64,000 bases of DNA from Rhipicephalus microplus. Its lineage: Eukaryota; Arthropoda; Arachnida; Ixodida; Ixodidae. The notes under the pieces were generated by a model. The model was given only the letters and a program-made list of their open reading frames with translations, did no database searches and had not been told where the DNA came from. The position numbers and the translations under genes were made by a program. This document shows positions 44,701 to 56,252 of the stretch, piece after piece. Each line of letters begins with the position of its first letter. Position 1 is the stretch's first letter. The stretch spans positions 78,634,987 to 78,698,986 of the forward strand of contig NC_134707.1 of NCBI RefSeq assembly GCF_043290135.1. Reading direction: 5' to 3'.

Positions 44701-45249
44701 CTAGAACACTGGCTCGGGGAGGAAGCGTCACGCTCTGTTCAGAAATACGGAGTACGTCGACACGCATTCCGTCATCCTGCACGTTGATTGCTCGCTGGGC
44801 TGAGAACGTGACGCGGCGCTCTTGCAGATCAATGATAGCTCCATTTTCCTGTAGAAAATCAACTCCCAGAATGACGTCACGGGAGCATTCACGTAGAACA
44901 AGGCAGCTTGCTACGAATGTGTACCCTTGAATCTGTACTCTAGTTGTGCAGGCACCCAGTGGAGTAACGACATGGCCACCAGCTGTCCGAATCTGCGAGT
45001 TATGCCATGGTGTGATTACTTTCTTCAGCTGCGTTGTCAGTTTCCCGCTCAGTATGGAATAGTCTGCGCCTGTGTCCACTAACGCATTAACTACACAACC
45101 ATCAATTGTTACTGCTATGTCGAGTGAAAGCCGGATATCCTTTGCAGCAGCAGGTGATGTCGGACCAGTTTCTGTATTGTTCTGCGTCAATAGGAGGTCT
45201 TCAGCGCTTCGACGTTCCGCGACCCCGCCCCCAGAGGTCGCTTCGGCTA
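41743..45249 (-). pseudogene. pol: gypsy-3 pol (protease, RT, RNase H, integrase)
   Basis: Pol follows gag in the -1 frame. Protease: ALVDTGADYSILS at about 45059-45085. [28 protein letters not shown], then YLDD at 43822-43833. RNase H: VHTDASNIGLGAVLVQ near 43370, then a deletion and frame change at about 43345, resuming at AEANYSTTEKECLAVVWA. Integrase: HHCC finger (CHDEPTSGHLG, KSCRECQRRK) and core residues in GMDILGPFP, VITDRGTAFTA and TNGLTERLNKTLADM. A TAA at 41953-41955 precedes the last 70 codons (WTPVRRRGLSEKLLSRY), which include the C-terminal domain. All catalytic residues of RT and integrase are kept. Confidence 0.93.
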
Positions 45250-45257
45250 GTTTTCCC
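45247..45257 (-). promoter_or_regulatory. Candidate -1 frameshift site at gag stop (gypsy-3)
   Basis: The minus strand reads gggaaaac then TAG, the same text as in gypsy-1. The pol frame is open on both sides of the site (KLAEATSGGG), so a -1 slip would join gag to protease. Function is inferred. Confidence 0.6.
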
Positions 45258-46645
45258 GGCGGGGGCTGGGAGATCGTGCGGTAGAATACCGCTGGGGCGT
45301 TGATGAAAATTGCCTCGGTGATGGCGAGCGCGACTGGCGCCCGGCAGATGGTGGTGCATGCTGCTGGGAGAGGTAGTTTTGGATGTCGCGTGGTCTCTGA
45401 CCGTAACGGGGTGGCGGCGAGTACGCAGAGAAGCCGCGAAGCCCAAGACGGCGATATGGGCACTGGCGGTACAAGTGATCAGCTTCTCCGCAGTGAAAGC
45501 ACAGAGGCCGGCGATCAGGTGTGCGCCAAACATCAGACTTACGAGGAGACGTGCGCCGATCGTCGATGTACTGAACTGGTTGCACTGAACGATGGGCGAC
45601 AGAAGCACCAGGGACAAAGGGCAGGGGCGGTGGCGTGTACGTGCCTTCGTAGTACGGTATGTGCTGCGCTGACTGCAGTGAAACAGCAGGAACAGGATGG
45701 ACGAATAATGGCGGCGTTGCAGCAGGGCGTTTCAAGGCTTCCGCGTAGGTTGTCTCACGGCGGTATTCAGCAGGAGCTGGCACAGCTGTATCACGAGGCA
45801 AGGTGTCCCGGAGGGCCTGGTGCAGCTCATCCTTGATCACAGTCGCAATAGAGTTGACTGTAGGATGAGGTGTTACACCAGCCTTTTGTAACTCTTCACG
45901 TACTACATCACGGATGAGTTCACGTAGACAGTCGTTGTTGGTTCTAGTGGCGGTGAAAATGTCGGCAGTAGACATGCCACTGACTCTCCTGTCGTATTGG
46001 TTGGATCGCTGCTGCAGCATTTTTTCCATTGTCACGGCCTCGGACAAGAACTCCGCGACCGTCTTCGGAGGACTTCGCACGAGGCCGGCAAAAAGCTGGT
46101 CCTTGACACCGCGCATCAAGTGACGCAACTTCTTGTCCTCAGTCATTCTCGAATCGGCCCGTCGGAAGAGGCGCGTCATGTCTTCGACGTACGCAGTCAC
46201 AGTTTCGTTTGGCGACTGGACGCGGGCAAGAAGCTCTTTCTTGGCGGTCAGTGCTGGCATATGTCTGCAGAAGTCTACGAGAGAATTCGGGCCACGTCGT
46301 CAGCTGCTCCTCCCGATTTTGATACCACGTGCGAGCCCCGTCTTCGAGATAGAAGTAGACACGACCCAGTTTCGCCGCGTCGTCCCACTGATTCAAGTTG
46401 GCTACGCGCTCGAAGTCCGCCAACCAGTCCTCAACGTCTTCGCGCTCCGTACCATGGAACGTCGGCGGTGCCCGTGGGCTTTCCAACGTATAGCGGTTCG
46501 GCGACGTGCTTCCCGTGCCGGTTGCCAAGGTTTGTACCGAAGTGCTGGTCATGTTTGTTGACGTGGTGGGAGCAGTATCGTTGACTTCCGGAGGCAATCC
46601 CCTGATTCGGCGGCTGGTCCGATGCACGGGAGTGTTGACTGGCAC
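45247..46645 (-). pseudogene. gag: gypsy-3 gag
   Basis: The start at 46645 (MPVNTPVHRTSRRIRGLPPE) parallels the gag of gypsy-1 and gypsy-2. The capsid-type domain has EDWLADFERVANLNQWDDAA and then, after a frame change near 46225, VTAYVEDMTRLFRRADSRM. A CCHC knuckle (CFHCGEADHLYRQC) and an RS-rich end follow. It stops at TAG (45247-45249) directly after gggaaaac. The frame change lies in the middle of the capsid domain, so a full-length Gag is not encoded. Confidence 0.92.
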
Positions 46646-46716
46646 TGGACTCGTATTACGGCTTCCTGGGGGGGGTCTGCAGCATCCGTGAGGCTACCCC
46701 GCACCTTCCACCAGTT

Positions 46717-46884
46717 TGTCACGATGAGTCACAAGTACTGGGGGGATTTATTGAACAACCGGGTGGCTAGCTCTAGGACGATGCGTCAGTCGGGGCTGGC
46801 TCTCGAGCAGAGAAGAACGCGATCTTCTTCTTTCCTCCAGATTTAGAGCCGCTCTTGCTGCCAACCCACTACGTGCTGGCGGCA
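46717..46884 (-). repeat. gypsy-3 5' LTR
   Basis: 168 bp, identical to 41345-41512. It is followed on plus by ATAT and an AT-rich flank. Confidence 0.95.
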
Positions 46885-46888
46885 ATAT

Positions 46889-48925
46889 ATATAGATACGT
46901 ATAAATATGCGGTGCATGAGTGCGGCGGTAGCGGTGACGGCAAAAACTAGCCGGGGCTGTCCATATAATGGCTATCGAAATAACATCTGACATTTGTTGG
47001 AGTAATGAACATGCATTTGTTTTATAATTTGTAGATACTTTACTACTTCGTGTGTTATGAGAAGTGCTGGCTGGGCGAAACTATATAGCATGTAATTTAC
47101 ATTAATTGCCATATAAGCCATGTGAAACCTAACTTTCGTGGTGAGGTAGTATCTTGGACATTGTTTTTTTAAACTGTGCGAAAAGACGAGTATACAAGCG
47201 GGAAAACACAGGCAACCACCTCCTCGAGCGCAGACTGTCAATTATTCGCTTTATGATAGGCTTGGAACAGCCTTTCAAAGACGTAATACCTCCTGGGTTC
47301 ACAAGGAAATCGCTGCGCCATCGCTCATCAACCACGCCCGCCGGCGAAGGCAGTCAGCCCAGCTCCCGTACCGAGATTCCCGGTCAGCTTTTAACGAGCG
47401 AAGCTCCTAAATCTCTATGTAAGACGTCGGGCTTGCAAAAGAAACCCACTGTGACGTTGCTTATAGGCAAGCCCACCAGCGGAGACAGTCTGCACGAGAT
47501 TTAGTGTATACGATTTGTTTACACAGCATGCACCGTACTGAATTTCCTGATGTGGCCACCCAATTACGAGTGGCGAAAAGCCGTGTTACCTGGCACGAGA
47601 GCAACACCCAGCTAAACATGTGGATTAGGCACTGCAGTTTGGAAATTCTTGCATGATCTGTTACAGGCTGCGGTTCAGCTCGACTACTTTAGTGCCAAGG
47701 AGTAAAAATAACTTCAGTGTTTCTGAAGCTTTACAGGGGTAGTGCAAACATGATTTCTTCATTGTTATATCAATTTTATGTATACTCTCAGCAGATTTTT
47801 ATCATAACCGTCACGTGCCTTACATGTCTATGTATTTATATATACATAGGACAAAAATACCAAAACTTCAGCAGCAAATATTTCGAAGCGTGCGACCGTG
47901 GATGGGTCAATTTAAAGTTTTGTACACGCTGACGCTTTATTGTTATACATGCATTCAAAACCCTATGTATGCATTCCGAATGCTCATAGGACTAGGAGCC
48001 TCTGTCAGGCTACATAGCCTTTAACTATTGCTCCTGTTTCTGTATAACAAAAGAAATAATAAACTTCAAATTTGCGGGCTCCCGCCCCGCAGAGCACTGT
48101 TTTATACGAAAATGCGAACGCCCGCGGCATAAGTGAAACTAGAGGGACGCCAAACGCGTAGTAATTAATTTGTGTGAGACGTGTGATATAATGCATTTTT
48201 TGTCGAGCTGCGTTTCTGCCATATCGCTGGCAACCCACGTTGTTTTCAATTTTGCGGTCGTCGCACTGCACCATTCTTGAGCCGTCAGCCAGGAGAAAAT
48301 AAGAGCTTGTCGTGGATCAAAACGGCATTACTGGACAGAAACGCTTTTACTCTTGTAGGCCTATGCTACAGCAGGAAAGAAATGAGTATGCTGAGCCAGA
48401 ATATCTGCAAATATTGTACACCTTGACCAGAATACTGAGGCACAAATTGCAGCGCAAACGCACAAGATACCTACTAAGAAAACAAACATACGACAGAAAC
48501 GCCGAGGTACAACACTTATAAATTCAAACGGTATTGCGTATATAAGCGGAGGACAACCCTACCATACATGTGTACTCAACAACGCGTTCGATAGCAAGGA
48601 CGATAGTGTATTAGATTCGCGAAAACAAAGAAAAAATCGTATTTCTTACATGTGTGCAAGGACAAATAGGTCAAGAAATAGTGTGGCCACACGTGTGCTT
48701 ACGTCGTGCTTGTCCTAAGAAGGCAGCTTAATCTCTGGTGTTAGCACAGTGTCGAATTTTCATACCCGTCAATACACAATATACACAAGCACTTCGCTTT
48801 GTGGAGCGTGTGCACTCTCATAAGTGAGTGCATGTACGTGTTGGTATTGCGATTTCAACGTGAGTGCCCCTTTACCGTTCAAGCCCCTGGCGTAGTACAT
48901 TTGCCGTCGTTGTGAACAAAAAGAG
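46889..48925. other. Unassigned DNA; one unrecognised open frame at 47154-47504
   Basis: No transposon domain or repeat seen elsewhere in the window. The plus-strand frame 47154-47504 (116 residues) lies in a locally GC-richer patch and has a Ser/Thr/Pro-rich middle (SSTTPAGEGSQPSSRTEIPG) followed by LQKKPTVTLLIGKPTSGD. I do not recognise it, and its start codon lies in AT-rich sequence. It could be an exon, a decayed element or chance. Other frames (47717-47932, 48005-48274, 48312-48521) are shorter and unconvincing. Confidence 0.35.
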
Positions 48926-48930
48926 TACTG

Positions 48931-49046
<116 letters not shown>

Positions 49047-49411
49047 ATGTGTACGCCGACTATAACTTCAACAGGTTGAGGAGGAGGAAAGTTTCAGCGG
49101 AAGGACAGGGAGGTTAGCCGGTTCTTAGACCGGCTGGCAACCCTGTGCTGGGGAAATGGGTGAGGGAATAAAAGATGATAAAAACTAATGTTGCGAAAAT
49201 AGAGAGAGAAATTACAAAAAAATATCGACAGAGGAAAGGCAAATAGAGCTAGAAGACATCGAGCACTGCGCACAACCCGAGACAGCGACCAAAGGCCCGT
49301 GCTCCACTCATTGGCAGGTCGAGCTTCTTTTGCGCGTATGACAAATGTTACCCGGATTCCTGCATTATTTTTGCTGCAGAAGTCGTATATGTCACTATTA
49401 GGCTCACCATG

Positions 49412-50455
49412 ACAGTACTCGTGATGACAGTGTGGACAGTAGGGAGAAAAATCCGGGTGGAGCTTGTGCAGTATGGTTGATGCGATGTACTTCGAGCATT
49501 GTTCGTTTTCTGTGGTCTTGAGTTCCATTGATGAAGACTTAGCGCACGCGCATGGCGTCACCGCAGCGTTGTTGGGCCCCTCTGGCGACGTTGTGGGAGA
49601 TGAAAACGCTGCAGTGTCCCCAGTCAGCGCAGAGACATCGTTGTCACTCGTTCTGCATGGTGACGCGGCATCAACGCCGTTGGCGTTTTCTGACTTGGCG
49701 CCATAAAATTCTGTGTCGGTTGCGCTTTCATCATCCCAATAATCTGGAGTTTTTTATTGCCGTGGCTTGGTTTTGCGTTGCAAAAGTTCCATACGCCTGG
49801 AGGTTCTAACTTGGGTCATCGTCTTCGAAGGAGACTCTCGGAGTTCTGGGAATTCTGGAATTCTTTCAGTGACTGTGAAATGCTGTGTCTGTGAGGTGTG
49901 ACTGTGAGGTGCTGTGTCTGCATATGACTTGGGATGGAAGCAATCTTTCGTCGCGTGGTCCCAATTACAGCGCTTACACTTGAACACACAGCCCTCAGAT
50001 GTATGGCCGGAGGTTCCACAACATTAGCAGAAGGGTGTTGTGCAAGCAGCCGCAACATGACCTTCCTTGCCACAGCACGCGCACACTCTCCGCATACTGC
50101 GATACTCAAGCATCACGAGGTGACCTTGACTCGAGTGCAAGTTAGGGGTGGGCTTGGTCATCTCGATTCGGAGGACGCGAGTACCAGTATACGTAGATTG
50201 ATGCCGTTGCAGGGTAACAAAGGTGATGCCCCTCGCTTTTCCGTATGGTTGAAGAGCTGAAATAACTGCGCCATCTGACACGTATGGCGGGAGGCGAAAC
50301 ACACTGACTGGCATACTTGGCACCCCGACTTCTTCAACTTGTACCTTGTGACCTTGTAACTTGAAACCAAGGTTTACCACCAACTTGGTTGCTTGTGCTG
50401 TAGACCAAGCCGCACTTAGGAACTTCGAAGCTCCGAGGTGTTGCAGGAACAGCAC
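49412..50455 (-). pseudogene. Internally deleted LINE: ORF1 joined to ORF2 C-terminal finger, copy 2
   Basis: This starts MLFLQHLGASKFLSAAWSTA, then WFRLPPYV-like text (FRLPPYVSDGAVISALQPYG) and zinc knuckles (CACCGKEGHVAAAC, then SGHTSEGCVFKCKRCNWDH) that copy 1 has lost by frame changes. Acidic text follows, then the junction (TENEQCSKYI) to the ORF2 finger (ILHKLHPDFSPYCPHCHHEY). Stops near 50022 and 49755 break it. The same junction as in copy 1 (7483-8637) shows that the deletion predates the two copies. No endonuclease or RT is present. Confidence 0.75.
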
Positions 50456-51131
50456 CCCTTCAATTCCAATGACGTCTTCGGGTCATCGATAATATCGTCG
50501 AGGGACGCCGTCCCCTCCGGGACAGTAAAGTTGAAGCAGTGCGCCTTAAGGGGGAGATGCAGGCCTTGACGCCATCCTCGCTGGTCCCGGCGGGGGTCCG
50601 TAAGTATGTTTAACTATGGGGGGGGGGGGCGACGACAATGGGATCAGGCCTCAAGGTTGCTGGCTGGCAAAGTCGCTAGTGGACACCCGAAAGTGACGCC
50701 GCCGGAACGCTCGTCGCATTGAAAACTAGAACGCCGAATAGAGCACAACACAAAACGGAGGAGCGTTTCCCTCGCACGCCCAACGAGTGTAATGAGGAAA
50801 CTTTTTCGGGTCACACAGTGCTCTAAGTGCGTCTTAGTGTTGCTAGTTTTCCATAGTGAGCCTCTAATTGGAGGTAAAACTCTTGGGAAATTCAGTCACC
50901 CATACTCGTTTCTATGTGTTATTTCGTCGGGAACAACTGCCTTTTATTATAGGACTAACGCAGAACTTACACTAACATATTAAAGCCACGTGATCTCCAA
51001 GTGGGCATCAGCAAAAAAGACCATGTTTCAGACATCTTGGCAGTGGCAAAAGTTGGCTTCACTTCAGCTGGCAAGGCATTGCTGGAGCTCCCACTCCAGC
51101 AATTTTTCCTCTAATCCTCCTTGGTTGGCAG

Positions 51132-51506
51132 GATTCGGTCAGCTGGAGGCAAATTCAAACCAGCACGTTTCCGAATTTGCACATCCTGACTAAAATGCAC
51201 CCCTCGGCATACTCTCCTCTCTGCCCACTGTGTTCAGCCAAAGCCACTCTGTACCACGTCACGTGGGAGTGTCAGGCCATTACAGCCTTACAACCAGTAC
51301 AAAATCCAACAGCGGTGCGATGGGAGGAGCTGCTGGCCAGCGAGAATCTCGAAGATCAGTTGAGTCTGATCAACCGGTCCCGCAGAGCAGCTGCTGCAAG
51401 CGAAGCCCTAGACTAAGCCCCCCCCCCCCTTCAAGACAAGAATCACCGACTACTCGGAGCTTCTCCGCAGAAAATTTCCTGTAAATAAATAAATAAGTTT
51501 TCACCA
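51132..51506 (+). mobile_element. 5'-truncated LINE 3' end with 16-bp target duplication
   Basis: The plus-strand frame 51177-51416 encodes only the last domain of a LINE ORF2 (LTKMHPSAYSPLCPLC, ATLYHVTWECQAI, a CCHC-type finger). A short 3' untranslated region and a (taaa)n tail follow at 51481-51497. It is bracketed by cctccttggttggcag at 51116-51131 and 51507-51522. The homologous site in copy 1 (9396-9412) is uninterrupted. Severe 5' truncation, an A-rich tail and a long duplication are the marks of target-primed reverse transcription. Confidence 0.9.
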
Positions 51507-51699
51507 CCTCCTTGGTTGGCAGCTGCCTGTGGCTTTTGGTTCTGTCAAGCTGCCATTTTCCGAGATTGCTGCCAGATTGGGTCCCTTTCCACGTTCCTCC
51601 ACGTTCCTTCCTTCAATCCTTCAACACATAATGATAGCACTTACCTTTATGGCTAGGTGGTGTGAGCCACCACTCGATCTAAAAGGCACAGCTGGATCC

Positions 51700-51777
51700 A
51701 TTCATCCATCCATCCATGCATCCATCCATTCGTCCATCCATCCGTCCATTCGTCCATCCGCCCATCCATCCATCCAC

Positions 51778-51813
<36 letters not shown>

Positions 51814-51955
51814 CCATCCATCCATCCATCCATCCGACCATCCATCCATCCATCCATCCATCCATCTCTCCATCCATCCATTTGGGACGTTAAACCCCAC
51901 ATATCAATCAATCCATCCATCCCTCTCTCCATCCATCCATTCATCGCCTCCGAAT
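51700..51955. repeat. (CATC)n microsatellite with embedded SINE tail
   Basis: A tetranucleotide tract homologous to 9590-9840 but more interrupted. At 51884-51910 a short piece reads tgggacgttaaaccccacat followed by atcaatcaatc, which is the 3' end of the Ruka-like SINE, in plus orientation. Confidence 0.85.
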
Positions 51956-51985
51956 AGAATACTATTACATTTCGTCGACATTTGC

Positions 51986-53330
51986 GCCGAAGCACGCTCA
52001 TACGCGGTCAACTTTTTCTTACTTCGCTTCTTTTTTTTATTTCGTGCGATAGTGGTTACAGACACAGACGGTGGTGGCAGAGGTGTCAGCGGACAACTGC
52101 GATGCCAGAAACGAAGCTTGTTGTGATCATAACAGCTTTCAGTGTAATAAATGACAATGACTGGAAGTTGTGCAATATATAAATTTCTTGGATTTCTATT
52201 TGCGGAAAACATGCGATGGAATACACCATGGCACTAGTGTAATTGGCATACATTTGAGTCACAGCTCACCACTCTCATATAAAGCTTAAGGAACCCCAGG
52301 TGGTCGAAATTTCCGTATTCCTCCACCATGGTGTCTCTCATAATCATATGGTGATTTTGGGACGCTAAACCCCCCATATCGTATCACTGAAAGCTAAGGT
52401 TGCCATATATCATGCTTCACCTAATTCCTAGTTAACGTACTGTACGTAAGAGTGGTTCATGATGATACTAAGAAATATGAGAAACGTTCCTGCATTAAAC
52501 AAAAACCTCGATATAAAAAAGAATAATTCTGAAATGTATTTCTGCTGTCAACGTGGTTTATTGTTCAGCAATAGACTCAAGCCCCGCCAAAAAGAAAGCG
52601 TCCGGGCGTACTCTTGTATACTTGCCAACACGCGCCTACCCACACAAACACGGCGATAGTGTTGCCGCCTTTAGCCAGATATCGTGGCCATTAGACGACA
52701 CGAAGGTCACGCGCTCGCTGCCGCGGCCGCGTTTGCTGGACGACGGAATCGTTAGCTAAAAGAGCCAACGTAAATGCTAGTTCAACTAACAATTGAGCTG
52801 TTCGAGCCCATCCTGAGTATACCTGCGCGCTGTTTTTGTGCGCCCCTCTTTATGCTTAAGCAGCGTGCAGAAAAATTCTAGCTGTTTGCCGTTCTTTCCG
52901 GTAACATTTCAATGCCTTGCTATAGAATTTATCGGTGGTACAGTAAGGCGAAACTGTGAATTTTTTCTATTGTTTTCGTTTATTCAGATGTCCAAGCTCT
53001 GTGAGGGCAATCCCACAGTTTGTGGTGTTGATTTGGCCGCTGTGTCAAGCCACACTTGTGTTTAGAAATGTTCGTACGTTTTTCGACCAATGACACAAAC
53101 CTGGTTCACAGGTTAGTCATGTGAACAGGTTCCTTGCTGAAATTTATCTTAGTTGCTTACGAGACAAGGGAGGACGCTGCTCTCGTCGGAGGGAGTGGAC
53201 GCGCGTCGTGTCGGCTCCGATGTCAACGAATGTTTTGCAGCAGAAGTCACCTAGAAGTCCACAAGACTTTGGTACCCGCGTATTTAGCTTGTGATCAGGA
53301 ATCGCCCGGCACCTAGTTCCGGATGGGGCT
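51986..53330. other. Mostly unassigned; SINE fragment at 52288-52385
   Basis: Bases 52288-52385 are the 3' half of the Ruka-like SINE on plus (ggtggtcgaaatttccg, ctcataatcatatggtg, ttgggacgctaaacc), without the tRNA-like head. The rest is AT-rich, with a GC-rich patch at 52570-52750. No gene family recognised. Confidence 0.5.
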
Positions 53331-53702
53331 TGAATTTTTGCAATTTTACCGGCGCATTTTCGTCAACCACGCTGGCGGGAAAGATACGCCCAACGCCTGC
53401 CAAGCCACCGGAGGCGCAGCTGCCAGACACGCTGCTGCCTAGGCCAGCCTAGCTCGGCGGACACCAAGAAACGCCGGTCGGCGCGTTTGACGCGTCCGAA
53501 TTTCTGAGAACAAACGGGGGTCTCTGTGGAAGGAGAACCCATTTCCCGTGAAAAATTCGAAGAAAGTACACAATAGAGCTCCGTAGGATCAAAGAAGTCG
53601 ACCCGCGCGAAATCACTAGAACCCGGTGCGGCTTCTCAACGATGGAATAACAGCAAAAAACAGCGTGAGCAACGCATACGTCCAGTAACAAGATTAAGCA
53701 AG

Positions 53703-54441
53703 ATGCCTCCACTGCCCCGAGGTGACTACTAGATTATCAGTCGACCTAGAGGGGGACTTCGACTCACGGATCATGGAGCCGCCCGACTGGCGACTAGCAT
53801 TTACCACGCCGCTGAAATTCCGAGAGAAGCCCAAGATGAGGACAAATATTTCCAGCCAACTATCGTCGTTGTGAGCACAGCCATCGAGGCGCATGCTGAT
53901 AGATACCAGAAAATCTCTCGCATTATGGTCGGCAACAAGACGTACGATACCAGCGCATACGAAGCAGCACCAGACGGTACGTCGAAAGGTGGGATACGTG
54001 ATATCCCGTGGTAAGATACCGCCCGAGATATTACGGCTAATTTACTTACGACAAAGAGCCCCACAGCCATCACTGCGAAACGCCTCAGCAACACAACGAC
54101 GGTTATCGTTCTGTTCGCTGGTCTTCGCGTGCCAACATACGTTCGATACGGTGGAGAATTGTTGAGGTGCTCCCTTTACCGCAAGCAGATAGAGACCATC
54201 AATGGGGTCACCTTGGGCACCACGCATATGTATGCCCAAACCCGAAAGACCACGTGTGCCGTGGTCCGTGGTACGAGCAACCCCCCGCAAGATCACAAAT
54301 GCAAGCCCACTTGTCAACTATGCGGCGGTGACCACCAGATGGCCGAAAAGGCGTGCAGTGCACGTTACAAGACGCCGTACCTGGTGAAACGCTGGCGATG
54401 GGAGCGACAACAACAACAATATTGCTACATGCATGCATACT
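53703..54441 (+). pseudogene. LINE ORF1 with zinc knuckles
   Basis: The ATG at 53703 (MPPLPRGDY) is followed at once by a TAG at 53727-53729, then IISRPRGGLRLTDHGAARLA, EIPREAQDEDKYFQPTIVVV, AYEAAPDGTSKGGIRDIPW and a TAA near 54013. The frame resumes at 54129 with RYGGELLRCSLYRKQIETI, a damaged knuckle region (54200-54290), then a second knuckle (CKPTCQLCGGDHQMAEKAC) and RYKTPYLVKRWRWERQQQQ. This is the tick LINE ORF1 layout also seen in part at 6117-7000. The protein would bind element RNA; this copy cannot be made whole. Confidence 0.82.
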
Positions 54442-54792
54442 GAGATTCTAGGGGGCGACGCGCATGTGTGCCTGACAACGAAGACGAAGGGTGGTCTCCG
54501 CTCGCTTGCTGGTGAACTGGTCGCACCATTACCGCTGTTTTCAAATACATTTATTCCACAGCCTCGTCGATACGGCGTCTCTTCTTTTGCGTAACAATAT
54601 GAAGACTACCCGGCGAAGCCAACGGCTTTCGACAACAGCCTCGAGCAGCGCGACACTACTTCTACCCGGAAGCCTGGAAAGAAAGCCTGGTCGAGATCTC
54701 TGTCGTGGTCTCGGTCGTGGTCTTGTTCCCGGCCCGACTCCCGGTCGTAGTCAACATTCCGGAGCCATACGCTTGGACCTGGCGCAACCTTT

Positions 54793-55274
54793 ATGGTGGG
54801 CTGTGTAGACGTAGTCAAGGGGACGCCCTCGCGGTCTGAGGAGGCCGCTTCTCAAGGCAAAAATGATGAATTAGAGGCTGAAATAGCACAGCTAAAACAG
54901 ATGTTAGCACATTGCAACCAGAAAACGACAGCTTTAGGAGAGGAACATAGGACCCTCAAGGAGGAGTTACACCACTATAAAAAACAAAACATGCTCCACC
55001 AGTAGTACCACTGCTCTCAGCTGTTACGCCCACTGAAAAAATGCAGGAAGGTACAACACCACCACCTTCCAAGCGCAGAGCCGAAACCCAGGCCAATGAA
55101 GACAAACCCACACGCGTGACGCCCGAGAATAAAGTCTTGAAGAAAATTCAGCAATTAGTCAAAGAATTAAATGAGTGGATAAACAACGCATCCCGACAGA
55201 TCTCGGCCCTTACTGACCGCGTAGAGAATACAGCTAAAATTACCCAGCAACAAAAAGAACACCTACAACAGTGA
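54793..55274 (+). pseudogene. LINE coiled-coil segment between ORF1 knuckles and endonuclease
   Basis: The frame 54793-55005 reads NDELEAEIAQLKQMLAHCNQ and on, with a heptad pattern. The frame 55041-55274 reads NKVLKKIQQLVKELNEWINN and NTAKITQQQKEHLQQ, again helical and rich in Gln/Glu/Lys. Both are separated from the neighbouring frames by stops. Coiled coils at the end of ORF1 let such proteins oligomerise. Placement between ORF1 and the endonuclease supports this reading. Confidence 0.6.
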
Positions 55275-55392
55275 CTTATCGCTGTGGAGGCTAGAGTCAG
55301 CAAACTGGACCCCATGGCCGCTGTAAAGCAACCTTCCTCGTCGGCATTCAGTACGATACAGCCGGTGACATTCCTACCCCCTGCGTCTCATC

Positions 55393-56110
55393 ATAGCTAG
55401 AAATCACGCCTACACAATTTGGCAACAAAATTGTAGAAGCTTCGCAAACAAGCAAGCAAATCTTCACCAATACCTCAAGGGGAAAGTTAAGCCCGATATA
55501 GATTTGTTGCAGGAGACACATTGTCTCGCTAAATTGGCAGGCTATTGCTCGATCGGACATGCCAATGAAGAGACGACTGCCCTTACCACACTAGTTCGAC
55601 GAAACCTTTCAATCACACAACACGACACGGAAATTACCAATACAGACCATTTATTTATTGAACTCCTTCCGCAACGCAAGACACACGAAAGTCTTTTTAT
55701 ACTAAACATATACAGCAACCCTAAACAAAAGAAGCACAGATTTCTCACACTTTTCAAACGCGCCCTCAACATCGTTGGCTGAAATCCCATCTTAATAGCA
55801 GGGGACTTCAACGCACCACACACTGCCTGGAGGTACTCTTATGTGTTTCCTAAAGATAGGGCGCTCTGGTATGACTCACAGCAGAAAGGATTAACTCTCA
55901 TCACCAACCCTAGCACCACCACACGTGCGGGCACTAGCTCCAGTAAAGACAGAACACCTGATCTGACGTTCACGAGAAACAGATCAGCAGCCACCTGCAA
56001 AAATACCCCAGAGGACTTTTGCAGCGACCACTACATCATCGATCTACATGTTCAAGGTGGCCCACGTAAACTCCTGGGAAAACAACTAAAGTTCGTAGAC
56101 TGGACCCAGT
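55393..56110 (+). pseudogene. LINE endonuclease (EEP fold)
   Basis: From 55393: NHAYTIWQQNCRSFANKQAN, PDIDLLQETHC with the catalytic glutamate, HLFIELLPQ, LFILNIYSNPKQKKHRF, a TGA near 55781, LIAGDFNAPHTAWRYSY, TPDLTFTRN and FCSDHYIIDLHV with the terminal Asp-His. All EEP motifs are present in order and only one stop interrupts, so this is the best-kept part of the element. Confidence 0.85.
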
Positions 56111-56252
56111 TCCACAAATCACGTGAGAGCCAGGTCCAACCTATCAGCGACATAGAGGATGGGTACACACGCTTAAACAGCATATTAATAATGCCACCCG
56201 AATCGTACCTCCCGAGGCACACCTTGAAGAGATCGATAGCCCGTTCCTCCGC

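Larger units (their letters stand above)
41345..46884 (-). mobile_element. Ty3/gypsy element gypsy-3 (young, identical LTRs)
   Basis: A full-length 5.5-kb element on the minus strand. The 168-bp LTRs at 41345-41512 and 46717-46884 are identical base for base. The target duplication is ATAT (41341-41344 and 46885-46888). A primer-binding-type sequence (minus: tggtggaaggtgcgg, 46713-46699) and a polypurine tract (minus: ggaaggggggataa, 41526-41513) are in place. Gag, protease, RT, RNase H and integrase follow the gypsy order. Despite the identical LTRs the coding region has a frame change in gag, a deletion in RNase H and a nonsense codon after integrase. Confidence 0.95.
49061..51985 (-). repeat. 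Chimeric LINE/hAT/microsatellite repeat, copy 2
   Basis: This has the same module order as 7455-9875. On minus: a degenerate CATC tract (51955-51700), a hAT-like MITE terminus (about 51125-50725), LINE 5' type sequence (about 50720-50470), then ORF1 joined to an ORF2 C-terminus (50455-49412). It differs by a LINE-tail insertion at 51132-51506, and by its left end (49061-49411), which replaces the end of copy 1 with another LINE 3' end carrying the acagggaggttagcc signature. Confidence 0.75.

Noticed and set aside
45300..45836. 178-residue plus-strand frame
   Set aside because: Antisense of gypsy-3 gag.
51653..52126. WMDG- and HPSI-repeat frames on both strands
   Set aside because: Translations of the degenerate CATC tract.
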